Shown here piece after piece: positions 11,401 to 23,290 of a DNA stretch of 64,000 nt. Each line of letters begins with the position of its first letter. Positions within the stretch are counted from its first letter, which is position 1. The position numbers and the translations under genes were made by a program. The DNA comes from Phoebastria nigripes (Eukaryota; Chordata; Aves; Procellariiformes; Diomedeidae): the NCBI GenBank assembly GCA_035582835.1, contig JAYKAV010003143.1, positions 2,182,065 through 2,246,064 on the forward strand, in the 5' to 3' direction. Under the pieces are notes generated by a model, which saw only the letters and a program-made list of their open reading frames with translations, was not told the origin of the DNA and ran no database searches.

Positions 11401-13011
11401 GATGTTCAGTTGCTGTTTGGATGCTTGCCCTGTTTACCAAATGTGCTTAAAAGGCACTTGAGAAGAATACAGCAATACTCTTGGCCTTTCTGCTTTCCTC
11501 CTGAACCAGAAACAGAAATACAAAGGGAGCCAACAGAAAGCATATACAAGCATTTCAGTACCTTACAATTTTGTCTAAAGACCAGTTACAAATCCAGAGT
11601 GGCTAAAGGTGTGGGCTAGCCATCACATTTACCTCATGGGATTTGCTTCTCCTCACTGTGGGATGAAGGACTCCCTAACCAGTTTGCATCACAGGCATCA
11701 TTGCAAGTATCCCACTGGAATCAAATACCTCATCTCATCAAAACCTGCCTGCAGAGACCAGTAGAGAAAATGCAAGAGAAGCACAACAGGAGGACAGTTT
11801 CTTAGACGAGTCTCATTTTTGTTTGCTTTTTAGTAGAATGCTTTAAGCACTTCCATGGCCTGCAAATGCTACACTGTCCCTTCTTCATTTAATTTCCCCT
11901 TATTCCCGTTGACTGGCAGGAAACATCCCACCTATTTTAACAAAAGTCTTAGGACAGTAAGGTTGATATCCAGAATAGAATCACTTCAAATTGGGGCCAT
12001 TTCTGGCCATTGCCTGCCAGAAAACAAACACCTTTCATGATGTGCCCCTTATTAAAACGCTGTACTTGATTCAGAAACTTCAGCATTGCTCAGGGTTACT
12101 AAAGTTCACTAAACATGTTAATAAATGTATGGACTTTTTTTTCCATAAAACACACAAAAACCAAAACATAAAGACCCCAGAGAATGATAAAAGAGAGTGC
12201 TTCAATAAAGGTGGCCTTCCTCCTTATGAAGGGTTGAAGCAGGAACCTCAACCTTCAAAATAATTGAGCTGCAATATATACACTCAATTTTCAGCTTTGT
12301 TTAGCTTTCTTTGACTCCGACCACCCCACTGCAAGACCCTTTTGTTTTTTAAACTTTTGGTAATAAAAGAACCATCCATCAGCTGTCAGGAGAGCTATCA
12401 GGAAGCAAGTTTCTAATCCCCACTCATGTATCGCAGGCGTTTTCTGGAACACCTGCACTGACAGTTTCAGAAAAACTACTGGGCGAAGGCATGAAGCTTT
12501 GAGGGGGCACAGACCAAGCCACGTAAATAGCAGCAGTGGCAAAGCCACAGGAATTTATGTGTGTGTGCGCACACATGTGTGTATGTGTATTTGAGGACTC
12601 TAGACAAATTTGTTCAGGGATCAATATGGTTTTGTGGATACAGCCTTTTCGCCACGCTACCCCGCTGTTTTCCTGGCTTTTGGTAACAGATGATAATTGG
12701 ATACACTACCCTAGAGTAGGAAGCACATAATACAAGAAAGCTGCTATTAATTCAACACACAGGTCTTTCCCTGAGCTGGGGGACCAATGGTTACGAGCCT
12801 CATTACAGATGACCGGGGGTTGCAATTTGGCACCAGCTTTGGAGATTTTATCATCTGGTACTAGTCTTCATAGGAACAAAACCAAAACCTTCTGAATGTT
12901 TATGCAAAAGACTTAGCAAGAGATTAATTTGTTTTTTCCTTTCCTTTTTTTTTTTTTTTTTTACTGTGAACCTTAGTTTTTCAAATAAGAAAATTAAGTG
13001 ACAATTTTTGC
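8475..13011. other. Unique non-coding DNA
   Basis: No gene is recognised. Features inside include a small A/C patch at 9370-9401, an N at 10032, a CAAAGCC/GGCTTTG inverted repeat at 11202-11217, and a T run at 12945-12962. Open frames at 10130-10498 (+) and 11188-11619 (+) have no domain signature. A pyrimidine stretch ending in TAG near 11290 resembles a splice acceptor, but no coding-looking exon follows. Confidence 0.55.
12558..12590. repeat. TG/CA repeat with palindromic GC centre
   Basis: A short alternating purine-pyrimidine tract contains the perfect palindrome TGTGTGCGCACACA at 12562-12575, followed by TGTGTGTATGTGTA. It is another Z-DNA-prone and cruciform-capable patch. Confidence 0.6.
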
Positions 13012-13060
13012 CTACAGCCAAGGATGTGAGAGGCCCAGGTTTGACTCTGCTCAAATCAAA
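13012..13060 (+). repeat. Possible tRNA-derived SINE fossil
   Basis: The text GGATGTGAGAGGCCCAGG followed by TTTGACTCTGCTCAAAT resembles the tRNA-like part of common amniote SINE relics ('gatgtgggagacccaggttcaaatccctgctc' from memory). An imperfect RNA polymerase III B-box, GGTTTGACTCT, lies at 13038-13048. The same family may be present on the other strand at 37865-37935. Only the promoter-like portion is recognisable. Confidence 0.35.
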
Positions 13061-15236
13061 GCCGAAGTTTCCATCAATACCACTTTTGGAAAGAGAAGAC
13101 ACTTGAATGCCTCTCTTCCCCATACCACAGACCAGCTACAAACACACCTCAACGTACCAGCAAATCTGTTTAAGTGGTTTCAAATTGTAGAAAAAAATCA
13201 ATAGGCAAATTCCCCATAAAACAACCTGAATCAGAAAACATTAAAGATCCTCTACATATTGGAAAAGGAGTGCCAAAACTGGTCCCCCTTGCACACATAT
13301 TGTTACCCTTTTCATCCAGGCAGTGCGACAAAATTCAAGATGAGATGGGCTGTTTCCAGGAGGAGGAAGAAATGGCAATGGAGCCAAGTATCTTTCATGC
13401 AATCCTGTTTAATTACAAAGAACGCACACAGCCCTGCTTTCTTGCAGAAACATGATGACAGTTTTGTTAGACATTTTTCTTTCAGTCTTGATGACCAGTA
13501 GGTAGCAGACTTCTAGATGTTTCTGTTCATGCCTCTGTATGATAGCTTCCTGAAATATCAGGAAGACTAGATACTCTTCTGTACAACTTCCTTACATAAA
13601 GGAAAGTCTGCTTCTCTACTGACAAGACTGCACCCACTTAACGTAAGTCTCCTTAGACTTCATGCATTTGGTTAGTATTTTGGGTTCCCCTTATAATCCG
13701 TGGCAAGAAACAGATCTCATGTCAGGTGAATGAATTGGTTTGTAAATGCCTATAAGGGAAGTCTAGACTAAACTTCAGTGAGATAAAGCCTACCTTATTT
13801 TTTTTTTTGCTCAGCCATGACTCTGCCAAAGAAGGGACATTATTGCTTCCTTTGGCGATGCTCCCATCAAACAGTGATGCTGTTAGATTAAGATTCTTTG
13901 TCTCTGTCTCAAAAAAGGTTACTGTATAGACATAAAGTTAACCATGTCTGCAAAATAACTGAAAAGTCTTCAATACACAGCAATAACCTGGGATTTCTAA
14001 TGTCCAGGATATAGCAAACCTTCTGGAGGGAATCATCTGACTGTCATATTAGGATCATGTAGGCNGGTATCCTACATGATATCATGTAGGTACTCGTTAT
14101 TTGTGGTACAGTCTACCTCCCACAAAGGTCAGTTTATACTTTGGCTTCTATGGGAAATGGGTAAGAGAAAATCAAGAGGAATATGAAAACATGTACAACA
14201 ATATACCAGGAGAAAACATATTACCTGACTTCAGGAAAGCTAGAAAACTGATCATTTTTATTCTTCAGTTATAATATAAATACTACAAATACACTATCTA
14301 AATCTAGGCACAGTGTCGGGCTCCAACTCTTTCAGGAGTTAATTACAGAAACTGAGTCTTCTGCAGAAATGGGCATTTCTTCTCTCCCTAATTATGTGCC
14401 TATTTTTCAGTACCTCCAGAGTTGCTATTCCCGATAAGAGTATGAGTGTGAGTTGAGCTGATATACTCTATCACTCTTATCAGAGTTTCTGGTTATGGTT
14501 TAGCACTTCAGAAAGTGAAGAGACAGCCAAACACCACCAGAGGAAGTGAAAATAAATGAGCAAAAATTGTAACAAATAAGGAAGATAGGAGCTAAGATTA
14601 AAGATAAGTACTTGCTTTTTGCCATCTGCAGTGTGACACCATATTCCAACACGTGAGAAACCATCACACCACCAATTGATCTCCTGTCTGATGTTGAGAA
14701 ACACAGCTGTTCTGTATCACCAACTTTCCAAAAAGAAGACTTTGCCATGACATTTTTCACATGCCAGGGGTTTTTTGTTTGTTTGTATTTTAATAGCAAA
14801 AGTGCTTTTTCCTGGACTATTCTTCTTTATAATTGAAAAAACTTTTAACTGAGTACATTTTGTGTTTGTGTGAATGTGTGCTGTCACTTAGGAGTCTATA
14901 CTGTAAGCTACCTTGACATACTAGACAGTCCACGTGTTTATTTTGGGTCCATCAGAGGGGCGCACCACGTTAGCCAACTCTGCTCCACACAGTATTCCTT
15001 GCAGAAGGATAACCAACCCATGTGCTGCACCAAGCACAAGGGTACACAGCTCCCAGCAAAAAATTCCACAAGGCAGCTCAGAAAGGTTAAATGTCACAAC
15101 ACTAAATCAGGCAATGGCTTGTAGCTTTCAAGGATCCAGCTACCNCGCACAAGATTCCCCAAGCTGCTCTCAAAGCAAAGAGAAATAGGGCTTCCAGTAC
15201 CAAATGCAATTGGACTTCGGAAGAAGCACATGAAAA
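13061..15236. other. Unique non-coding DNA
   Basis: No gene is seen. It holds a T-run near 13797-13809, the three-arm repeat at 14054-14090 and a G/T-rich patch near 14769-14790. A single N occurs at 15145. Confidence 0.6.
14054..14090. repeat. Three copies of a 10-mer in +/-/+ orientation
   Basis: ATCATGTAGG (14054-14063), its reverse complement CCTACATGAT (14071-14080) and ATCATGTAGG again (14081-14090). The last two form the perfect 20-bp palindrome CCTACATGATATCATGTAGG. The 7-base spacer between the first two copies contains an ambiguous base (14065), so an assembly or read-through problem at a hairpin is a realistic alternative. Confidence 0.85.
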
Positions 15237-15312
15237 CTGGAGCGAAACTCTGGTTCTGCTGAAGACAATTGGACTTTTCCAGTTGATGTTATTGGAGCTG
15301 AAGTTTCACTCT
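15237..15312. repeat. Fossil interspersed repeat (weak)
   Basis: The stretch carries GAAACTCTGGTTCTGCTGAA, then an AATTGGACTTTTCCAGTTGA core and GGAGCTGAAGTTTCACTC. It resembles from memory an ancestral amniote repeat built around inverted 'ctgaagtcaatgg ... ccattgacttca' motifs and ending in 'ggatttcaccc'. Substitutions are numerous and assignment by eye is tentative. Confidence 0.35.
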
Positions 15313-18300
15313 AAAAAAATTCCCTTAATGGATAGTCCTGCTGGAAAATATTAATAGAACCTTCCTTTTCTCAGCCACAGAAAAAAAACCAGAAATACAA
15401 GATTTGCAGCAGATGCAACAAAGGAAATCACAGACAATTTCTTACACTGCAGTAAATTGAACTTCTGCTTTGAGAGTAGGGTATTTTTATGCAAAGTGTT
15501 TCAGGGTTAGATTCCCAAATTCATTTTCTTACACGTTAGAGGAATATAAAATCAGCAAAGTCATACATGTATTTACAGCTTCAACCATTAAATAGATGAC
15601 ATGCTTTTTCTAGGACCTACTTATCAATGTGAATTAGCGTTCATAGTCTCCTATGTTTGGAAAGAGAGAGAGAACAGGTACAGAAATTGTTTTTGACAGT
15701 TGCTTATAGCCTACATTAGAACAATAACTGGACTGTGTCATTACTTAGAAGAGATGAACCGATTAAAAGGAGTGACTGTACCATTAAAAACAGATGAATT
15801 ATAATTCATTAGCTATTTTGGCACTGTACCGCCATGTGTTGCATGCTGTATCTTGCATCCTCTATGTTGTAATTTACATCCTCAATTTCAGTATCATCAT
15901 GGTGAGAGTCAAGGGATGCCATTGTATGTTGCTTTACATCTTCTTTTATTTAGCTGGCAAGCACTGTTCAATCTTTGAAGCAATGCTAATATTTTTAGTT
16001 TTAAGTTGCTGTCACAAGTTAACAAGGCAGTTTGTTCTCTGCTTTAGTATCTCTAACTAGAATTAGTTCTTAAAATAAAGTCATTCCATTGGCACTCCTG
16101 TTCTAGCAGTCTAGGAAAGAAAATAAGGATGAGGGAGAACATCTTGTATGCTCTTTGACCATCCCTGTCACACAACTGGTGAGTGCAGTCTTAAGTAAAC
16201 TAAGAACATACCCAGACTCCACATCACTGATTTCTCATCCAGCGGGAAACCAGCTTGCATGACCGGGAACATCTGCTACCACTCAGCCTTGGGATGGTAA
16301 AACTTACATAAGAGACTATCTTATACTGTCAACAATTCTGTTTTTCTTTCATTGTTCAGGTACTGGCTATCACTAAATAATTACGATGGGATTTTCACAA
16401 AGAGCAAGAATGTAACCCCTTTGCTGCATATATAGATTCCAGCATATCCTCCCCTTTATGATAACTCTGATTCCTTGAGTATAAATGCATTTTATTCACN
16501 TTAAGAAGTAAGATAAAAATCATCCATCCCTGGCTGCTGCTTCCACAGTTACACTGAGACCGGATTCTCAGGAACTGGAATGTTGCTTTGGAGAGCTACA
16601 TACTGCACAGGCACTTTCAGCATTTCAGTGTGTGTTACTTAATGCTTTCACACTGCATTAGAGGCCAGCAGAACACTGTGTTCAGGCCTTAGTACAGACA
16701 AGTTTAAAAAACATCAAATCTGGTTTGAACTAACTACTTTCATAAATAGGATATAATCCTTCTTTGCAATGGCTGCAGGATTGAGTTCATCATTTCAATG
16801 CTACAAGAACAGGATTTGCAATACAGTGAATCTTCCATCTAGACTTTTGCCATTAGATTTATTATTATTCTATTTTAAACATGAAACATCAGTGAGAGAG
16901 GAGGGATCTACCCCATTTCAGTCTAGGCTCTCTGATTGCATCTACATTACCTTTGTCATGTATGTCAAAGGTATACAGTATAATGCACACAGTAAAATGC
17001 GCTCCAGAAATATACCTGATGCACTCCTACCATTAACAGGTGTTCGGTCCTTGGATCCAGATAAAATACAGTATAGCATAGGCATCAGGTCCTCAGTATG
17101 AACTTTTTCCCTTTCCAGGTCCACCACTACTGTGATGACTACTTGCTAATAGAGAGACAGCCTCTGTCTACAAACTACCGAGAGTAATCTCCCATACGCA
17201 GCATATCTGCATTTCCCTCATAAACATAGGCACCATAGGCACTTAACATGGCACGTTTTCCCCATTAAGTAGGTCACGCAAATGGCCCCATCGCATTTGA
17301 TTAATTACACAGAAATGTACAGATTTTGCAGCTAATGGTGAACACCACAAGCAAAATAGAGGGCACCCTCTGTTGTACCCTCAGAACATTTTCTGAGTGT
17401 ATTGTTTAAAAAGGGAAAAAAAAAAAAAATCAATTATTTGGTTTACGTACATCACTTTAGCTAGACAGCCAAAGTCACGGCACAATCCTGTGAACCAGTG
17501 TTTCCTTTTCCCCTCTGGAAGAAAATACATTTCCTTGCTTGTATTTCTACTGCTGCCCTTTCTACCTGGGTGCTCTACCTTCATTTTCTGCTTAACAACA
17601 TATCATTGAGGAGCTCAAAGTGCTTAAGAACACTTCATTGAACCTCTCAGCATCTTTTTGCTTTGTTGTACCCCTACTTGGGCTGATGTGTAAATTCAGA
17701 TAGTACACACAAACCAGTTGCCTGGCATCTTGTTGAAAGTCATCTTCCCACTGTGAGTCCTGCTCTACAATAAAGAGAAATTGCAACAATAGGATACTCT
17801 GCTCCAGATCTTTTCAACATGAGACAGAGCAGGGACAGTCAGAAAGCAATCAGAAACGGATTCTGGATTATTTTCCATCCTTTTTCTTTGTCTCCACTTA
17901 TGAAGATTTTTAAGATACTTGTAGCAACTTACAAAACAAGAGATTGCTTTTGCTTCTATTTAGCTCCCAGCAAATGATGACAAGTGAGGAGTACTCTGCA
18001 TCTCGGCACCACAGAGCACCAGAGCCTGCCCTGCCGCTTGCTTCCCCTTCCCTGCTGCTCTCAGCTGTTTTCACTCTTAGTCTCCAGTCTCTGGTTTCAG
18101 CTTCCATGGCATGCTTTATTTTTTAACAGAGCAGTAATTGTACATGTTAAGCATTAGAAACACCAGTCAATTAACAACATAAAACAAATCTGAGAACCAA
18201 AATGGCTACAAGGAGACAAAACCAAACACAGCAGCATAGTTAGGCCATCCCAGGTTTGTTCCAGAAAGAGGTAATGGAGGGGTTTCCAGTGGCATGGTTT

Positions 18301-18670
18301 TTCTATCAGAAATTTGCCAAAACTTTCTGGAAATTATTTCAACAAAGAACTTTAATCGGGATGGAATAAAAGAGATGCCCAGCACATAGTTACTTCCACA
18401 GCATGGAGCGCTTCAGCAGGGAAGAGAGGCAATCTAGGAAACCCTCAGCACAGTATTTAGTGCATGCTCCTGAGATGGTTAAGAAAGCATGTCATCTCCA
18501 CATTCTCTGTTAGGAAAGGAATCACTTTGAAGCCAGATTCTCCCTCAGTACAGTGACCTAACCAGAGGACTGACTAACTACTCAGGAAAGTCTTGTTCTT
18601 CCTTCAGAACAAACAAAAAATGTTTTTTAAATAGATCTCGGTTTCACCCCGATGTGGATATCTTCATGAC

Positions 18671-18703
<33 letters not shown>

Positions 18704-19937
18704 TTTGGCTAAATCACTGCTTCTGTGACTTCCCTCTTTTACTGAAAGCTGAAGGTTTCACTGAATCATAGTAATGCAAGGTCTTCAGGCCCAATTTGAC
18801 TCTTCATGAAGTGTGAATAGCCAGATGACATCAGCATGTAAGTGAGCTTTATCTCATCACAGTTTGCTTTATCCTTTCCTCCCCTATGAGGTGGCAGTGA
18901 TCTATGCAATTCTCACGCAGCGGGGAGTCTGCCAGTTGTGTACACAGTGAGAAATTCCAGCTGGTATGTCCTGTGGTTGTCTGTCTTCTCCATCGTCTGC
19001 TTTAAATCCTTCCACTGAACGCCAGTTCTGGTGTCAGTTTAATGCACTGATCTTCTTCAAAAACAAAAAATTAATCAAGCTCCAAATCTCTGAAAGACTA
19101 AAAATTAGGAATGACTCCTCTGGACTTCAGAGAAATTAAAGCCCAAGGACTTAAAGAGCTGAGAAGAACTCAGCTTGTGTTAGGACTCACAGGAGATCTA
19201 TGTAGTCTTAGAAAAGCTGTCGAGAAGAATTATTAAGATTAAGCCAGTATGGCCATCTTACAAAATAATCTAAAATTCATTCAGGATCACTAAACATAAA
19301 AGTACAAAATCCATCCCAGGATGTATCACCAGATCTTTGTCCTGGTCATAGTCTTTCCTAGACGTCACAATTGGCAACTGCTGGAAACAGCATACTGGGC
19401 TACAAAGACCTGAGGTCTGAACTACTCTGACAATTATGCTGTTAAATCCTTTTGAAACAGCAATATCCTCAATAGACGGACACTCATGTTATTCTACTAA
19501 ACCAATTCCAAGCAAGTGAACAGTAATAGCCACAGCTAAAATAAAAATCTTTGGAGATTTTAGCCCTGAAATTACAGATGTGTTAGAGATTGCATTAATT
19601 CAGTAAGGTCTTTGTCATTGTCACTGAATTTACTTGAGATTCTAATTCAAGTATCACAGGGATGCCTTACAGTATAAAAGAAATGGAATATATAATAGAA
19701 CATGTTATAGAAGATAACAGTGTCAAGTGAAAATCTTCCATCTTAATAAATGCTTTCCACAATTTTTCTTCTTTTAAGCCTTTCCTGAGATTTCTTATCC
19801 TACAATCTAGAAATTCCTATTCCTACATCTTTCTGCTTTCCGTTTGGCACTTCCTCCTTGTTATAGAAAACGTTAAAGCACATGAACTTCAGCCATCTCA
19901 GCCACTGGGCAGATCCTTGAATCACTGCTGCAATCAC
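15313..19937. other. Unique non-coding DNA
   Basis: No gene is seen. It includes a poly-A run near 17416-17430 and the 29-base A run at 18671-18699. An N lies at 16500. Open frames up to 110 codons (16769-17101) lack any recognisable signature. Confidence 0.6.
18671..18699 (+). repeat. 29-base poly-A run
   Basis: Uninterrupted A29. The preceding 60 bases contain a GATCTCGGTTTCACCCCGAT stretch but no LINE or SINE body I recognise, so a retroposon tail is possible but not shown. Confidence 0.85.
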
Positions 19938-20020
19938 AAAAAAAAAAAACCCACCCAAAAAACCAAACAAACAAAAAACCCCAAACACCCAAACAAAACA
20001 AAAAAAACCCCCAACACACA
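19938..20020 (+). repeat. Poly-A followed by A/C low-complexity tract
   Basis: An A-run of twelve bases grades into ACCCACCCAAAAAACC and CAAACAAAC units, ending in CCCCCAACACACA. It has the same order and strand as the tracts at 4667, 8352 and 59554. Frames that cross it are Phe/Leu/Gly-rich artefacts. Confidence 0.85.
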
Positions 20021-20925
20021 GATTCTTTACTCAACAACTCCGTTGTAAAATTTAATGAGAGTAAATGGAATAACATCAGTACACACTAGTACGAAATCAA
20101 ATGCAAAATAAAAATTCTCTCATTAACTTGAAGCAGCATTATAACCTACATAATCAGAGTTGTGCAGGATCATTTTGAACACACGTGCATGAGCTGAATC
20201 CATATTTGTTTACTAACATACATTGACTATATGAAATAAAGACCTCACTATCATAGAGTGTCTCATGGTATTAGCACACATAACTATATTACAAGAATAG
20301 AAGTGTTTTATTTATGTATATGTGTGTGTGTATATATATATAGCCTTATTCTTTTTAGTGCAGGAAGAACTGCAGAACAAAACTAATTACTTCAGATCTA
20401 CAAAACTAAATTTTTTATTTTTTTTAATGAGCCAATGAAAAGATTAATGTTTCAACTTGGGACAAAAATTCAGTTCTCTGCTTTTTTCCTACAAGCCTGC
20501 CTGGAATAAGGGGTGTTGTCTCAAATAAATGCAATTCAAGGAAAACAAACAAACAAAAAAACCCAGTATTCTTCAAAGATAACTGATTGATGGATTGATT
20601 ACTGACCAGTCAATATGCAGTGTGCTCTGTGTGACATTTGAAAAAGTATTTCAAAATTTCATTTTAACACATACTCCACTAGTAATGAAAAATGTGCTGT
20701 CACTGATAAGTGGCCTTACCAGAAGAGTTTGTGGTGAGAAGGCTTTGAAAGAAGGAAATGGAAAGGGTATGGCCTTTCATTACATTAGGTAAATCTATTT
20801 GACCACAGAGAGGTTGAGACTCTGCTGCTGAGGTTACAAGCTAAACAGGCCATCAACTTAATTAACGTATGACTTTTCAACTGAGGGCACATTTTAGCTA
20901 CACCCAACGATCAATGTAATTCCTT
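20021..20925. other. Unique non-coding DNA with TG/TA repeat
   Basis: No gene is seen. The stretch contains the dinucleotide repeat at 20317-20342 and is otherwise AT-rich unique sequence. Confidence 0.6.
20317..20342. repeat. (TG)n(TA)n microsatellite
   Basis: TATATGTGTGTGTG passes directly into TATATATATATA. It is a short compound dinucleotide repeat. Confidence 0.9.
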
Positions 20926-21200
20926 TACAAGGTTAACCCTCTGCCACCAGAGCTGAATTTGGCAGATAGCCCGCAAGCAGCACGGCACCACTCGTGAGCG
21001 TCTCCTAAACCACCTTGGGGGAGCAGCCAGTTCTCAGGCTCCTGGCAGCCAGCTGCAGCCAGCTGCACGCCGGGGAAACGCAGCCCTGAGCCTGGCTGCG
21101 AGCGACGTGCCAGATGACTCCCTTCTCTCAAAAACACGGTGGAAACAACTGCCACTCCACTGCCTCGAAAGCCTTCCTCCCCTCCCCTACCACGAGAGAA
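20926..21200. other. Small GC- and CpG-richer patch
   Basis: Between 20972 and 21107 there are ten CpG dinucleotides in 136 bases, against a CpG-poor background. A perfect decamer duplication, GCAGCCAGCT at 21045-21054 and 21055-21064, places two CAGCTG E-box palindromes ten bases apart (21050 and 21060). A 112-codon minus-strand frame spans it without recognisable domain. It could be a small regulatory element or an unrecognised exon or promoter edge; it is too short for a normal CpG island. Confidence 0.4.
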
Positions 21201-21865
21201 AAAGGTGGCCAAATCTGGGTGACTAACAAAAAGATGTTTCCCACAGACTTCCAGTAAGCACATCCTTACACATGTCCCACAGTTACAAGTACATTATCCT
21301 ATTCTTCAATTCTGCCTTAAAATCCCATTCTTCTGCCTGACAGCTCCTGTCTTGCATACAAACCCAGTATTTCGGATTCCTGGTTGCCATGTTGTCACAG
21401 AGCTCTTGAAGCTGGAAACTGTTACTCATGCCAAAGTTTTGTCCTGAAACTCGAAACCAGGTGAAACCTCCCCATTGCCTCCTTCCCTCCCTTCCCCCAG
21501 CCCAAGAGCTCTCGCCAGCTTTGCAGAAGCTTTTGCCAAGTTTCAGGTGCATTTGAGCACACCTGAATTGAGCCTCAGAAGCCGAGGAAGGATGTGTAGA
21601 CGTTGATGGAAATTACGCAAAGCAAAACGAAACCCCCCAAGAGATTTCATGTCACCTCTGCTGTGCTCCTGGGCTGCTATAGCTAATATAGCTTCCCAGA
21701 TTGTATGAACACTGCTTTCAAAACTGCCTTTTAGGCCACTTTTGCTGTTGGCTAGAAGCACAACCAAAACATGCCTGTCTTTCTTTACTTGCAAATAGTT
21801 TCATTAAACTGAAATTTGTGATATTAAGCACAAGAGCACCACTGAAACAGAAACATCTCCATATC
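21201..21865. other. Unique non-coding DNA flanking the CR1 3' end
   Basis: No gene or other repeat is recognised. Short minus-strand open frames (83 and 89 codons) carry no domain signature. Confidence 0.55.
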
Positions 21866-23290
21866 ACAGAATAGAATCATAGAATCGTTTAGGTTGGAAA
21901 AGACCTTTAAGATCATCAAGTCCAACTGTTAACCTAACACTGCCAAGTCCACCACTAAACCATGTCCCTAAGCACCACATCTACACGTCTTTTAAACACC
22001 TCCAGGGATGGTGACTCAACCACTTCCCTGGGCAGCCTGTTCCAATGCTTGACAACCCTTTGGGTGAAGACATTTGTCCTAATATCCAATCTAAACCTCC
22101 CCTGGCGCAACTTGAGGCCATTTCCTCTCGCTTGTTACTTGGGAGAAGAGACCGACCCCCACCTCACTACAAGCTCCTTTCAGGTAGTTGTAGAGAGCGA
22201 TAAGGTCTCCCCTCAGCCTCCTCTTCTCCAGGCTAAACAACCCCAGTTCCCTCAGCCGCTCCTCGTAAGACTTGTGCTCCAGACCCTTCACCAGCTTTGT
22301 TGCCCTTCCTTGGACACACTCCAGCACCTCAATGTCCTTCTTGTAGTGAGGGGCCCAAAACAGAACACAGTATTTGAGGTGCAGCCTCACCAGTGCCGAG
22401 TACAGGGGGACAATCACTTCCCTGGTCCTGCTGGCCACACTATTTCTGATACAAGCTAGGACGCTGTTGGCCTTCTTGGCCACCTGGGCACACTACTGGC
22501 TCATATTCAGCCGGCTGTCGACCAATACCCCCAGGTCCTTTTCCGACAGGCAGCTTTCCAGCCACTCTTCCCCAAGCCTGTAGCGTTGCATGGGGTTGTT
22601 GTGACCCAAGTGAAGGACCCGGCACTTGGCCTTCCTTGTTGAACCTCATACAATTGGCCTCGGCCCATCGATCCAGCCTGTCCAGATCCCTCTGTAGAGC
22701 CTTCCTACCCTCAAGCAGATCAACACACCCGCCCAACTTGGTGTCATCTGCAAACTCAGTGCACTCGATCCCCTTGTCCAGATCATTGATAAAGATATTA
22801 AACAGAACTGGCCCCAATACTGAGCCCTGAGGAACATCACTTGTGACCGGCCACCAACTGGATTTAACTCCATTCACAACAACTCTTTGGGCCCAGCCAT
22901 CCAGCCAGTTTTTTTACCCAGTGAAGAGTGCACCCATCCAAGCCATGAGCAGCCAGTTTCTTCAGGAGCATGCTGTGGGAAATTGTGTCAAAGGCTTTAC
23001 TAAAGTCTAGGTAGACAACATCCACAGCCTTTCCCTCATCCACTAAGTAGGTCACCTTGTCACAGAAAGAGATCAGGTTAATCAAGCAGGACCTGGCTTT
23101 CATAAACCCATGCTGACTGGGCCTGATCCCCTGGTTGTCCTGTACGTGCCGCGTGATGGCACTCAAGATGATCTGCGCCATAACCTTCCCTGGCACCGAG
23201 GTCAGACTGACAGGCCTAGTAGTTCCCCGGATCCTCCTTCCGGCCCTTCTTGTAGATGGGCAGTTGCATTTTCTGGCACACACCAAGGAC
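21866..23290 (-). mobile_element. CR1 LINE, 5'-truncated copy
   Basis: A non-LTR retrotransposon copy of the avian CR1 family lies antisense to the window. Its 3' end is at the low coordinate: the tail at 21866-21886 reads, on the element strand, as ATTCTATG-type octamers (CGATTCTATGATTCTATTCT), the CR1 hallmark. The 3' untranslated part carries the familiar 'GGTTGGAAAAGACCTTTAAG' (plus-strand reading). The body encodes reverse transcriptase and C-terminal region of ORF2. The 5' limit near 23290 is set where CR1-like coding ends; beyond it, to about 23480, I see no CR1. A full CR1 is about 4.5 kb, so only roughly the 3' third remains. CR1 insertions usually lack clear target duplications and I see none. 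Confidence 0.95.
22100..23286 (-). pseudogene. CR1 ORF2 remnant: reverse transcriptase, multiply broken
   Basis: The remnant encodes the LINE enzyme that would copy element RNA at a nicked target. Read along the minus strand: PVSLTSVPGKVMAQIIL, then motif A YLDFSKAFD with the catalytic Asp codon at 23007-23005, then [18 protein letters not shown], then the catalytic box FADDTKLGG at 22754-22728, then the C-terminal [20 protein letters not shown] and [16 protein letters not shown] region. Breaks compared with a remembered CR1 reading frame: one extra base near 23218-23223; one extra A in the A7 (plus-strand T7) at 22909-22915; a four-base tandem duplication near 22631-22638; an in-frame TAG at 22495-22493; and a short deletion near 22129-22131 that throws the last residues out of frame. 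The endonuclease domain is absent. The copy cannot be functional. Confidence 0.93.

Noticed and set aside
11188..11619. 143-codon plus-strand open frame with an upstream pyrimidine-AG that looks like a splice acceptor
   Set aside because: The residues after the putative acceptor match nothing I recognise and no matching donor or conserved texture is evident.
21962..22459. 165-codon plus-strand open frame, the longest in the window
   Set aside because: It is the antisense shadow of the CR1 ORF2 remnant and 3' region.
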